DNA from: a bacterium
Lineage (GTDB): Bacteria; UBP4; UBA4092; JAOAEQ01
Assembly: GCA_026416715.1 (NCBI GenBank)
Contig: JAOAEQ010000018.1
Span: 12,358 to 76,357, forward strand
DNA length: 64,000 bases
Reading direction: 5' to 3'
Shown here piece after piece: positions 47,171 through 56,410 of this stretch (its first letter is position 1; each line of letters opens with the position of its first letter). Below the pieces are notes generated by a model. That model was not told the DNA's origin and did not search any database. It saw only the letters and a list, made by a program, of their open reading frames with translations. Both the position numbers and the translations under genes were made by a program.

Positions 47171-47203
47171 CTTTATTTTTTAATCGAAAGGAGAAAACAA
47201 ACT

Positions 47204-48427
47204 ATGCAACCATCAAAACTATTCATCGTAACGATACGGATGCTAGTACTCCGCTCATTAAGTAGTAGCGCAGGATTAACTGATATTGCCTATTCACCAT
47301 TCACGATGAACCGTTCTGGGTCGTATATCCTAGTTGGTGATATTACCGTAGCGCAAAACTAGTATGGAATATACATCCAAAGTAGTAATGTAACGATTGA
47401 TTTAAATGGTCATACCCTTTTGGGTGCTGGAACTTCTACCGGTTCGATGGGTAGCGGAATTTATGCGACTTCTACATCACATAATATTACAGTTAAAAAT
47501 GGAACGGTGTGCGATTTTTATAGTCAAGGGGTTCAGTTATGGGGCAGCAATAACCGAGTTATCCACGTTAATGCTATTAGAAATGGAAATATCGGTTTAA
47601 ACACTAAAGATAATAGCACGATTATCGAGTGTATTGCTGCAGAAAATGGGTCGTATGGATTTTATATCGGATATAATTGTACCCTGCGAGGAAATAATGC
47701 GTTTCAAAATAAAAATCACGGGATTAACACCGATAGCTGTTGCACGATAATCAACAACACGTCTTCTGATAATCAGGTTCACGGGATCCTTGCTGGGATA
47801 GGGTCAGTGGTTATTGGAAATACCGTTTCCAATAATTCCGGCACTGGAATACTTGCTAGGAGCGGCAGTACCGTTATCAATAATAGCGCCTATCGAAACA
47901 ACAAGTATGGGATTTATGCTGAATATTACGGCAACGTAATCGGGAACAATACTTATAATAATGGTAAATCTGGTATTTATGTTGGTTCCGGAAGCGCAGC
48001 AATTAATAATGTCAGTAATAACAATACGAATCACGGAATTTATGCTGTTGTTCATTGTATGATTGTAGGGAATATGTGTCATCAAGGGGTTATCAACCAC
48101 AGTTGGTGCAGGAATTTATATTGGTAACTACGATTGTGTGATTGAAGATAATGTTTGTATAGGAAACGATTATGGATTACAAATTAGTTTTTCTGGAAAC
48201 TACTATGCACGGAATAAATTTTCTGCTAATACCACGAACTTAAGTGTTGCTGCCGGAAATACCGCTGGTACTGACGATAATGGTAACATTTCATTCTATT
48301 ACAACTCATTCTATTACAACAATCAACTGATAGAACTGCAACTCGTGGGAATCCAGTTATTGCCGATCAACCGTGTATGTGAATATCCTCGGAAACAAAT
48401 GCTCCGCTGGTAGTTTTTTATATTTAA
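47204..48427 (+). pseudogene. Broken NosD-like parallel beta-helix protein
   Basis: From the ATG at 47204 (after GAAAGGAG) a frame encodes SPFTMNRSGSYILVGDI, then hits an amber TAG at 47360-47362 and continues in the same frame with IDLNGHTLLG and many N-x-x-GI-x-V strands. Near a GGGG run at 48086-48089 the reading must shift by one base to continue (VGAGIYIGNYDCVIEDN). Near 48320 it shifts again to GNPVIADQPC and, after a TGA, ISSETNAP to 48427. At least one stop and two shifts make this a decaying gene, or several sequencing errors. Intact relatives are secreted beta-helix proteins. Confidence 0.8.
48291..48320 (+). repeat. 15-bp tandem duplication inside the beta-helix pseudogene
   Basis: TCATTCTATTACAAC at 48291-48305 is repeated exactly at 48306-48320, adding SFYYN twice. 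It lies just before one of the frame breaks, which fits slippage. Confidence 0.85.
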
Positions 48428-48528
48428 CCTAGTAATAAACTATTCTGCGGAGCGTAAGCCCACAGGTTAAGGATTAAACTGTGGTAAATGCTTCACAAAT
48501 CAAAATTTTTTGCAAGAAAGGAACTGAA

Positions 48529-49539
48529 ATGACTACTTCTGAAGAAAAACCGAATGAACAAACAGAGAAACTTATCGCTGATCTGACCGAGCTGATTGCG
48601 GAGAATCCCGCGAATACTGCTGCATATATCCAACGGGGTGTAGCGTTCACTAAATGCAGTAAATATCGCGAAGCGCTCGATGATTTTAATCACGCTATTG
48701 AGCTAACCCCGGAATCGGCTACAATTTTAAATCCTGCATTATCTGCTGTACATACAATGCTTGGATTAGATTACGCACAGGAAAATAAGTTTGAATTAGC
48801 CATTACGGAATACACGAAAGCGATTGTCATTAATCCGCAGTCGGTTGAAGCGTATCTCAATCGTGGCGTGGCGTTGCTGTATCAAGAAGATTATGACTCT
48901 GCAATTGCTGATTTCAGCAAAACAATTGAATTGAATCCCGAATCTACAACTGGATATTTCCATCGGGCTACTGCCTACGTTATTCAGGAACAATATCCGA
49001 ATGCTATCGCTGACTATACCAAAGTCATAGAACTTGATATTGCTAATGCAGAAGCATATTTCGAACGCGGTATCGCATATACAAGATGCAACCAACTAGA
49101 TAACGCGATTGCGGATTTTACGCAATTCATTCAATTGCTGCCTAACGATGTGCGCGGATATATGAATCGCGGAATTGCCTATTCAAATTGTGGCGAGTAC
49201 TCGCGAGCGTTAGCGGATTTAAACCATGCGCTCTCGCTTGACCCGAACCTAGCGGAATACATCAAACCCGGCATTGCGGCGATGCATACACTCCGTGCAA
49301 TACATTATGAGAAAACCGGAGATGTAGAATCCGCTATTTCTGAATTGAACCTTGCGCTTCAATTCAGCCCCGAAATCGCTCAAGCATATCTCAATAAAGC
49401 GGTTTTATTAGATAAACACGGCAGAACAAGCGATGCAATTACCGCATATCAGGATTTTTTAGCCCATGCGGATAAGCAACATACTGATTTAATTGAATTC
49501 GCTACCCAGCGGATAAACGAACTGAAACAGATACAATAA
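48529..49539 (+). CDS. TPR protein, about eight repeats
   Basis: 336 residues from the ATG at 48529, six bases after AAAGGA (48517-48522); the upstream GTG at 48481 is rejected. About eight tetratricopeptide repeats. Two of them (around residues 60-110 and 240-290) carry an extra eight-residue insert (LNPALSAV and YIKPGIAA regions) that repeats in register, hinting at an internal duplication of a four-repeat unit. Cytoplasmic adaptor. Related to but not identical with the TPR protein at 46046. Confidence 0.88.
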   Translation: MTTSEEKPNEQTEKLIADLTELIAENPANTAAYIQRGVAFTKCSKYREALDDFNHAIELTPESATILNPALSAVHTMLGLDYAQENKFELAITEYTKAIVINPQSVEAYLNRGVALLYQEDYDSAIADFSKTIELNPESTTGYFHRATAYVIQEQYPNAIADYTKVIELDIANAEAYFERGIAYTRCNQLDNAIADFTQFIQLLPNDVRGYMNRGIAYSNCGEYSRALADLNHALSLDPNLAEYIKPGIAAMHTLRAIHYEKTGDVESAISELNLALQFSPEIAQAYLNKAVLLDKHGRTSDAITAYQDFLAHADKQHTDLIEFATQRINELKQIQ

Positions 49540-49715
49540 CGCTTGTATAGAGATATGCGACGTGGTAAGCTTTACCGCTGGGGTGATGAATTTTAGTTTA
49601 TCTTGAAGGCTGAATCGAAGAAAAGTCTTTTTCACTGCGAAAGTTCCGCTTTCGCTTTATTGTTTGGAAGTTTTGCATACGAATAGATTTAAAGTTGTTT
49701 AAGCAAGTTTGAACC

Positions 49716-49748
49716 AAAAAAACACAGCGAGAGCAGAAATCTCGCTGT
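49716..49748 (-). terminator. Intrinsic terminator for minus-strand transcripts
   Basis: ACAGCGAG (49724-49731) and CTCGCTGT (49741-49748) form a perfect 8-bp stem with a 9-base loop. Read on the minus strand the stem is followed by G and seven Ts (49722-49716). It lies about 450 bases past the receiver gene and could end the hydrogenase transcript. Transcripts on the plus strand meet only a short T-run. Confidence 0.6.
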
Positions 49749-49851
49749 TTACGTCAATTTTGTCTTGATTCAGTCGGCTATAGTGGATTAGCTTTTTATT
49801 TCCAACCTGATTCCGCAGCATTCTATACTGGCTAAATTCAATTTTCTATTA

Positions 49852-50180
49852 CCCCAAACGGGGCTTCTTGTTAATCCCGAAGGGAGGATTGCATCCAGCA
49901 TAGCTAGCTATTCATAGCTGGAACTATTGGATAGTCTCCCGAGTTTTAACTCAGGGAATATAAACTCAATCTCTTTGGTTTTTAACCTAGAACAACCGCA
50001 TGCTCATTCAAAATGAAGCCACTCATATCAAGAATATATCGAATCCAAACCTCAAGGTCAGTGCTAGCTATTTCGCCACCTGCAAAACCTATAATAACAG
50101 TATGCCATTCTAGACTGCTTTAACAGGTGGGGTTGCTTCCTGAAAACATGTCGGAACGGGTTTTAGCTAAAAATTAATAC
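49852..50180. repeat. Hairpin-rich gap 3
   Basis: The 657-base gap between the second TPR gene and the receiver gene holds no gene. Stems: CCCC/GGGG around AAAC (49852-49863), TCCC/GGGA around GAA plus A (49875-49885), AGCTAT/ATAGCT (49906-49919), CCAGC/GCTGG (49895-49921), CCCGAGTT/AACTC-GGG with one bulge (49938-49956) and GGTT/AACC near 49977-49986. The type matches gap 1. The last part to 50180 has only weak, degenerate stems. Confidence 0.55.
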
Positions 50181-50196
50181 CTCTTCAGGAGTAAAG

Positions 50197-50583
50197 TTAT
50201 TTCCGAATATTTTCTTCAATAGTTTTTAGCAATAATTCTGGCTTAATCGGCTTCTCTAACACTACGTTAACCGGCAGCCAATCTTCATCAGGTTCGAATC
50301 CAAACGGTAGGTTCATTTCCCGCCGAATCCCGGTTATCATCACTACGGGGATATCTTTTGTATCGCTATCCGCTTTCAGACTGCGAGCAATATCGAATCC
50401 TTCAGTCTTATGCGTCATCATTACGTCTAGCAAGATTAAATCTGGTTTCTCAGACTTCGCCCGCTGATATCCATCTTGCCCATTATCTGCAGAAATAACT
50501 TGATAATCTTTCGCTTCAAGCAGTGTCGAGATAGCTTCAATAAACGAAGCATCGTCATCAACAATGAGAATTTTATTACCCAT
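50197..50583 (-). CDS. Stand-alone response-regulator receiver protein
   Basis: 128 residues, one REC domain and nothing else. D10 and D11 bind Mg, D53 is the phosphoryl acceptor (LLDVMM), T84 and K111 complete the site. AGGAGG precedes the ATG at 50583. It lies 37 bases after hydC1 on the same strand, at the end of the hydrogenase gene run, whose first gene is a histidine kinase. It may be the partner of that kinase or act by protein contacts. No output domain is present. Confidence 0.93.
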   Translation of the reverse strand: MGNKILIVDDDASFIEAISTLLEAKDYQVISADNGQDGYQRAKSEKPDLILLDVMMTHKTEGFDIARSLKADSDTKDIPVVMITGIRREMNLPFGFEPDEDWLPVNVVLEKPIKPELLLKTIEENIRK

Positions 50584-50620
50584 AATTTCCTCCTGAAATT
50601 AAATGATATATTATTGTACT

Positions 50621-51172
50621 CTATTTCGATGATTGATTTATGTTTTTTAATCTTATTTCTTGCTTGCGATATTTATCAATAAGCGCACTAACCTTTTCTG
50701 GTAACATACGAACATATACAGTATCATTTATCTGCAATACCGGCGATAATCCACAACAACCAAGACAACGGGTGATATTTAAACTAAATAGTCCGTCCGG
50801 GGTAGTATCCCCTACACCGATGTTAAGTTTCTCCTTCAACTTATCTAAAATTCGCGCACCACCAGCAACGTAACATGCGGTTCCTTTACAGATGGAAATT
50901 TGATATTTCCCCTTCGGTTTCAATGAAAAAAAATTATAAAATGTTACCATTCCATATATATGCGCTGTCGGAACTTCTAACTGCTCTGCAATAAAATCTA
51001 TCGCTTCTTGCGGAATGTACCCGAATAACGTCTGGGTCTTATGCAAAATGTCCATCAATTTACCGTGTTCGGCACGTTCTACTTGTTTACTGGTTAAATA
51101 TTTTCCTAACAATTTCATATTCTTTTTAAACTGTACATTTTGTTGTGCTTCTCTACCGTTACCCTTACTCAT
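50621..51172 (-). CDS. hydC: [FeFe]-hydrogenase subunit HydC1 (NuoE-like)
   Basis: 183 residues from the ATG at 51172, which follows GAGGGGG closely. An in-frame upstream start at 51313 would overlap hydA1 and is rejected. A thioredoxin-like [2Fe-2S] domain with C95-x4-C100 and C136-x3-C140, as in NuoE and HndA. It relays electrons in NADH-linked hydrogenases with HydA and HydB. The N-terminus is about 15 residues longer than the second copy. Nineteen bases downstream of hydA1. Confidence 0.93.
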   Translation of the reverse strand: MSKGNGREAQQNVQFKKNMKLLGKYLTSKQVERAEHGKLMDILHKTQTLFGYIPQEAIDFIAEQLEVPTAHIYGMVTFYNFFSLKPKGKYQISICKGTACYVAGGARILDKLKEKLNIGVGDTTPDGLFSLNITRCLGCCGLSPVLQINDTVYVRMLPEKVSALIDKYRKQEIRLKNINQSSK

Positions 51173-51191
51173 TATTTCCCCCTCTTCTGCT

Positions 51192-52976
51192 TTAGGTAAT
51201 GCTAAAAGTTTGTGGTTTTTTAGGAGCAACACCTTTCGGTGTCCGTTTTTGATAGTGAGTATGCAATAACTGATGCGATTTATGACTAAGCGGTTTTTCC
51301 AAAAATTCGGCATAAAGTTTTAAAATCTGCGGGTTTAAATGTGCTTTTCGAATCGGTTTATTTCGATCGATTGTATAAAGTCCTTCAGCACGTTTAGCAT
51401 AAATACTTTTCTCCATTACCTTCGAAGTATCACGAGGTATAGGTTGTCCTCCCCCACCTAAACATCCGCCGGGACATGCCATAATTTCAATAAAATGATA
51501 CGATTTATTTTCCTTTTCAACTTCGGTCAATAACCGATGCGCATTGAGTAATCCATACGCTACCGCAACCCGAACTTTGTTCCCATCGATATCCAACTCA
51601 GTTTCTTTAATCCCATCAAATCCGCGAACGACAGTGAAATCTACCTTATCAAGATTTTTTTGGGTAATTAATTCATAGGCCGTGCGTAACGCTGCTTCCA
51701 TAACTCCTCCGGTTGCACCGAATATTGGTGCAGCTCCAGTTGATTCACCTAATTCATTATCAAATTCCGATTCCGGTAAATTCGTGAACTGAATCCCCGC
51801 TTGTTGTATCATGTTAATTAACTCCCGAGTTGTTAATACTGCATCGACATCTTGGAATCCGCTTGAGTTCATCTCCTCCCGGCTCGCTTCATACTTTTTC
51901 GCAGTGCATGGCATAATACTAACACTAAATATTTTTGATGGGTCTATTCCAATTTTTTGCGCATAGTATGTTTTAATCAGCGCCCCTAACATCTGTTGCG
52001 GAGATTTACAACTCGATAGATGGTCTAATAACCGCGGATGAAAATGTTCACAGAATTTTATCCACCCGGGACTGCAGGACGTTATTAACGGTAGTTTACC
52101 TTTATTGCAAATTCGCTGAACTAATTCGTTTGCTTCCTCTACAACGGTTAAATCTGCTGAAAACTGCGTATCGAAAACCACATCGAATCCGAGCATCCGT
52201 AATGCGGTTACCGTTTGTTTGGTCATATCTACCCCAGGTTCTAATCCAAATCCTTCTCCAATTGCCACCCGAACCGCAGGCGCAATTTGCACGATAACTT
52301 TTTTCTCCGGGTCTGAAAGTGCATTCCAAACCTGTTCCGTAGCGTCGCGTTCCGTCAGTGCTCCCGTCGGACAGAAATTAACGCACTGCCCGCAATTAGC
52401 ACAAACGGTTTTTGCAAGTGGAATTTGATATGCGGTTGCAACTGTAGTCTTAAATCCGCGATTGATAAATGAAAGAGTATTTACTCCTTGGATTTCAGAG
52501 CAGGCACGTATACACTTTCCACATAATATACATTTATTCGGGTCTCGGATTAATGCTGGTGAAGAAGTATCTTGTGAAAATTCGAGCCGGTCACCTTCAA
52601 ATCTTAATTCTTTGATACCAATATCTTTCGCTAATTCCTGTAATTCGCATAGTTGGTTCTTTTCACATAGTTGACACTCTTTCGGATGCGCATCTAACAA
52701 AAGTTCGAGTAATACTTTCCGCGCTTCTCGAATTGCCGCAGAATTCGTCTGCACCATCATTCCTTCTGCAACCAACGTATTACACGAGACCGGATAATTT
52801 TTCATTCCTGCAACTTCAACGACACAAATCCGACATGCACCTACCGCACTTAATTTCGGATGGTAGCATAACCGCGGGATATGAATCCCAATACTATCAG
52901 CTGCTTGCATGATCGTATAATCTTTGGGTACTGTAACTTTTATTCCGTCTATAGTTAAAGTAACTTGCTGATTCAT
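51192..52976 (-). CDS. hydA: [FeFe]-hydrogenase catalytic subunit HydA1
   Basis: 594 residues, the NuoG-like modular type of trimeric bifurcating hydrogenases. Fe-S sites: [2Fe-2S] C37, C48, C51, C65; the His-ligated cluster H97, C101, C104, C110; two [4Fe-4S] C149/152/155/159 and C192/195/198/202. H-cluster motifs: TSCSPGW (299-305), MPCTAKK (355-361) and MACPGGC followed by GGGGQP (499-512), so C301, C357, C501 and C505 are present. The residue after C301 is serine where classic enzymes have the proton-relay cysteine (TSCCPxW). It should take up or evolve H2 in the cytoplasm. Downstream of the hydB1 fusion with six bases between. Confidence 0.95.
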   Translation of the reverse strand: MNQQVTLTIDGIKVTVPKDYTIMQAADSIGIHIPRLCYHPKLSAVGACRICVVEVAGMKNYPVSCNTLVAEGMMVQTNSAAIREARKVLLELLLDAHPKECQLCEKNQLCELQELAKDIGIKELRFEGDRLEFSQDTSSPALIRDPNKCILCGKCIRACSEIQGVNTLSFINRGFKTTVATAYQIPLAKTVCANCGQCVNFCPTGALTERDATEQVWNALSDPEKKVIVQIAPAVRVAIGEGFGLEPGVDMTKQTVTALRMLGFDVVFDTQFSADLTVVEEANELVQRICNKGKLPLITSCSPGWIKFCEHFHPRLLDHLSSCKSPQQMLGALIKTYYAQKIGIDPSKIFSVSIMPCTAKKYEASREEMNSSGFQDVDAVLTTRELINMIQQAGIQFTNLPESEFDNELGESTGAAPIFGATGGVMEAALRTAYELITQKNLDKVDFTVVRGFDGIKETELDIDGNKVRVAVAYGLLNAHRLLTEVEKENKSYHFIEIMACPGGCLGGGGQPIPRDTSKVMEKSIYAKRAEGLYTIDRNKPIRKAHLNPQILKLYAEFLEKPLSHKSHQLLHTHYQKRTPKGVAPKKPQTFSIT

Positions 52977-52982
52977 ATTCGA

Positions 52983-55900
52983 TTATTTGTTCTCCTTTCT
53001 ATCGCACCGCAGGCAGCGGTTCGCTTCAAACATCGCTGCTGCTCGAGTATATCCTCTGATAACTTCATTAAAATTATTTTTCCGATTCTGAATCGCTATC
53101 TTTCCATACGACGGACGATAACATTCTTTTACTTCCGCTGCCGGATCGAAATAAGCGACTTCTTTACGTTCGCCTTTAATGACAAACCGATTCTCCACTA
53201 AATTTTCCTTCCGTAAATAACGAGCTATTGATATCGCACCCTGTTCACCGTCGGATATAGCTTCTATAACGGTTCCAGCACTGCGAACCACATCTCCACC
53301 AGCGAATACACCGGGAATATTCGTCTCGAAGGTTCGTGGATTAATTTTGATGCATCCAGTCTCATCTACAGTCAATCCGATTGTTTTTGCTAAGTTATCC
53401 ACATCAGGTTGTGCTCCAATAGCGCTGATAACTAAATCTACTGGAAATGATATGATTTCTTCAGTAGCAATTGGTTTTCGCCGCCCGCTTAAATCGAATT
53501 CACCGGGTCTCATTTTTACGCACTGAATCTGCGTTACTTTACCTGACTCCCCTTTGATTGAAATCGGATTTAAATAAAAATGGAATGTGACTCCTTCCTG
53601 TTCTGCTTCGCTGATTTCATCTGGTATTGCAGGCATATCCTCTTTAGCCCGGCGATAAATGATTTTTACTTCTTCTGCGCCAAGTCGGATCGCGGTTCGC
53701 GCAGCATCTATTGCCGCATTTCCTCCTCCGATAACCGCAACTTTTTTACCGGCGAGTGAAATGCTCTTTTTTCCAATCCCATTTAAGTTCACTTGTTTCA
53801 AGAAACTTAATGAACTGAGAATCCCTTGTAAATTGCTACCTTCAATCTTTAACGGGACTTCTTTCCACGCACCGACCGCTAAATAAATCGCTTGAAATCC
53901 TTGCCGTTTCAGTTGGTCGAATGTAATATCTTTACCAACCGTTATCCCGGTTTTTATTCTTACGCCAATATTTTTGATTCGCTGGATATCATTTTGAATC
54001 ACGTCTCGCGGCAGCCGATATTTTGGAATCCCAAGCGTCATCATTCCACCGGGAATTTTCTCGGATTCAAATATCGTTACCGGATACCCCCGAATCGCTA
54101 AATGATATGCACAAGCTAATCCAGCTGGTCCGCTTCCAACTACGGCGACCTTCTCCGGATATCTATGTTTCGATTTATTAATTACTTTCAAATTAGTTCT
54201 TGCCGCATAATCTGCTGCAAATCGTTTTAAGAACATAATTGCTATCGGTTCATCGACTTTGCTACGACGACAGTTCGATTCACAGGGATGGTGGCAAATC
54301 CGTCCGCAAACTGACGGTAATGGATTACGATCGAAAATTGTCCGGAAACTTTCAGCAAATTTCCCTTCTCGAATATACCCAATATATTGTGGAATATCAA
54401 TATTGACCGGACAAGTATGTTGACACGGGGAAACGAACATCTCGCCACAAACTGCTGCTGGACATTTTCGTTCTTGAATATGCGCTTCATATTCCGACCG
54501 GAAATAGCGAATGGTTGATAAAACCGGATTCGGCGCGGTTTGTCCTAATCCGCATAATGCCGTCTTTTGAATCACATTACCTAATAGCTGTAGTTTTTCA
54601 ATATCGCCTTCTTGTCCTTGCCCAGAAGTAATACGAGTTAAAATTTCGAGCATACGTCGCGTTCCTTCACGACAGGGAGTGCATTTCCCACAGGACTCTT
54701 CAACCGTGAATTCTAGAAAGAACTTTGCCACATCAACCATGCAATCTTTCTCATCCATTACAATCATTCCACCAGAACCCATAATCGAGCCAGCGGTCAT
54801 TAACGAATCGTAATCAATTGGCGTATTTAAATACTGGACCGGTAAACAACCACCAGACGGTCCACCAGTTTGCACTGCTTTAAATTTATTTCCATTTTTA
54901 ATCCCACCACCAATATCAAAAATAACTTCGCCAATTGACGTTCCCATTGGAACTTCTACCAACCCTGTATTTTTAACTTTTCCAGCAAGTGCAAACACCT
55001 TCGTTCCTTTACTCTTTTCTGTGCCTATAGAAGCAAAATATTGCCAGCCATCAAGTAGCACTACCGGGATATTTGCCCAGGTTTCAACGTTATTGATTAA
55101 CGTCGGCTTTCCGCATAAACCTGAAACTGACGGATACGGTGGTCTGGTTCTCGGCATACCCCGCATACCTTCAATCGAATGAATTAAAGCGGTTTCTTCA
55201 CCGCAAACGAACGCACCTGCTCCAAGCACGACTTCTATATCAAATGAAAAATCTGTTCCTAAAATATTGTTCCCTAAAAAATTTAACGCTCGTGCTTGTT
55301 GCAATGCATTATGTAACCGTTCGACTGCTAACGGATATTCTGCACGGATATACACAATACCAAGATTTGCTCCCACTGCATAGCCGCCAATCGTCATCGC
55401 TTCTATAACCGAGAACGGATCACCTTCGATAATTCCGCGATCCATAAACGCACCAGGGTCACCTTCGTCCGCATTGCAGATGACATATTTTTCCTCCGAT
55501 TTCTGTTCCGAAACAAATTTCCACTTTAATCCGGTCGGAAATCCGCCGCCACCACGGCCTCGAAGACCGGATTTGATGATTTCTTCAATAACCTGTTCCG
55601 GTTTGTAATTTGCTAAAACTTTTGCAAGTGATTCATATCCGCGAACTGCCAAATAATCATCAATTCGTTCCGGATCTATCACGCCACAGTTTCGTAACGC
55701 CATTCTTTTTTGTTTGGTAAAATAATCAATATCACCAAAAATATAATGCGATTTATCGGTTAACAGATCTTTACTCATCCGTTCATATCCTGGTTTTTCT
55801 TTCGGAGAAGGAACATTATTTTTGACTAAATGGTCAATAACAATTTGTCGCGCTTTTTTTGCATCAACATTCTCATATTTGAACGGAATTTTGCCAAATT

Positions 55901-56147
55901 GAAGCACTTCTACCGTCGGTTCTAAATGACATCTCCCAACACAACCTTTTTTCCCAATATAGACATCCTTAATTTTCCGCTTTTTAATCTCCTGATGTAA
56001 AATATCCCAAACGATTTTAGAACCAGCAGCAATTTCGCAGGTCGACATTCCGACATTGATTCGGGTTGTTGCAGTCCATCGAGACAAATTCGTATGAATC
56101 GCTTCCTGTTTCTTTTTCTTTAATACTTTCAACGGATTACTACCCAT
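52983..56147 (-). CDS. hydB: HydB1: HndB-like/NuoF/GltD triple fusion flavoprotein
   Basis: 1054 residues. About 1-110: thioredoxin-like HndB domain (C37, C69, C73). 130-550: NuoF/HydB with the FMN and NADH sites GLRGRGGGGFPTGLKW (195-209) and NADEGDPGAFMDR, an SLBB domain and the [4Fe-4S] site C486/C489/C492 and C532. The C-terminal ferredoxin domain of ordinary HydB is missing. In its place 560-1054 is a GltD/NfnB-like module: Cys-rich N-terminus (C562, C567, C575, C579; C614, C618, C622, C626), FAD motif VVGSGPAGLACA (669-680), NAD(P) motif VIGGGNAAIDAA (805-816) and YRRAKEDMPA, the GltD NADPH-site pattern. Predicted to link H2, ferredoxin and NADH with NADPH. The reaction is inferred. Confidence 0.9.
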   Translation of the reverse strand: MGSNPLKVLKKKKQEAIHTNLSRWTATTRINVGMSTCEIAAGSKIVWDILHQEIKKRKIKDVYIGKKGCVGRCHLEPTVEVLQFGKIPFKYENVDAKKARQIVIDHLVKNNVPSPKEKPGYERMSKDLLTDKSHYIFGDIDYFTKQKRMALRNCGVIDPERIDDYLAVRGYESLAKVLANYKPEQVIEEIIKSGLRGRGGGGFPTGLKWKFVSEQKSEEKYVICNADEGDPGAFMDRGIIEGDPFSVIEAMTIGGYAVGANLGIVYIRAEYPLAVERLHNALQQARALNFLGNNILGTDFSFDIEVVLGAGAFVCGEETALIHSIEGMRGMPRTRPPYPSVSGLCGKPTLINNVETWANIPVVLLDGWQYFASIGTEKSKGTKVFALAGKVKNTGLVEVPMGTSIGEVIFDIGGGIKNGNKFKAVQTGGPSGGCLPVQYLNTPIDYDSLMTAGSIMGSGGMIVMDEKDCMVDVAKFFLEFTVEESCGKCTPCREGTRRMLEILTRITSGQGQEGDIEKLQLLGNVIQKTALCGLGQTAPNPVLSTIRYFRSEYEAHIQERKCPAAVCGEMFVSPCQHTCPVNIDIPQYIGYIREGKFAESFRTIFDRNPLPSVCGRICHHPCESNCRRSKVDEPIAIMFLKRFAADYAARTNLKVINKSKHRYPEKVAVVGSGPAGLACAYHLAIRGYPVTIFESEKIPGGMMTLGIPKYRLPRDVIQNDIQRIKNIGVRIKTGITVGKDITFDQLKRQGFQAIYLAVGAWKEVPLKIEGSNLQGILSSLSFLKQVNLNGIGKKSISLAGKKVAVIGGGNAAIDAARTAIRLGAEEVKIIYRRAKEDMPAIPDEISEAEQEGVTFHFYLNPISIKGESGKVTQIQCVKMRPGEFDLSGRRKPIATEEIISFPVDLVISAIGAQPDVDNLAKTIGLTVDETGCIKINPRTFETNIPGVFAGGDVVRSAGTVIEAISDGEQGAISIARYLRKENLVENRFVIKGERKEVAYFDPAAEVKECYRPSYGKIAIQNRKNNFNEVIRGYTRAAAMFEANRCLRCDRKENK

Positions 56148-56410
56148 GGTTTACTTTTCTCCTTAAGAATAGCGTATAATTATAGCGTTAGGGATTCTGG
56201 TTTAAAATCGAATTTGATGAAAACCACTTCGTTCTTAATTCAGACTCCCTCAATAAACCTAAATTTTGCAATCTACAAATACCCATTTCAACCGAAGTAT
56301 CTGTCCCGTCTGAACCTATTTGGAATAATTCGGTTGATATCATTCTGGCGCAAGTTGAAAATCTAACCAGGAAACTTTGTTCCTATTACAACCTAATGGA
56401 ATATTCGGGA
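56148..56410. other. Gap between hydE and hydB1, likely second promoter
   Basis: 263 bases without a gene. On the minus strand TATAAT (56184 to 56179) and AAGGAG ahead of the hydB1 ATG suggest an own promoter, but no good -35 is seen. Short degenerate stems (for example AGGAAA/TTTGTTCCT near 56371-56382) resemble the hairpin words of the other gaps. The gap separates the hydrogenase-2/maturase genes from the hydrogenase-1 genes. Confidence 0.4.

Noticed and set aside
47360-47362. Amber codon readthrough (recoded TAG) in the beta-helix gene
   Set aside because: Other genes in the window do not contain in-frame TAG, and further frame breaks follow, so decay or error is simpler.
50621-51313. 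Longer HydC1 with 47 extra N-terminal residues
   Set aside because: The extension overlaps hydA1 and lacks homology; a ribosome site precedes the inner ATG at 51172.
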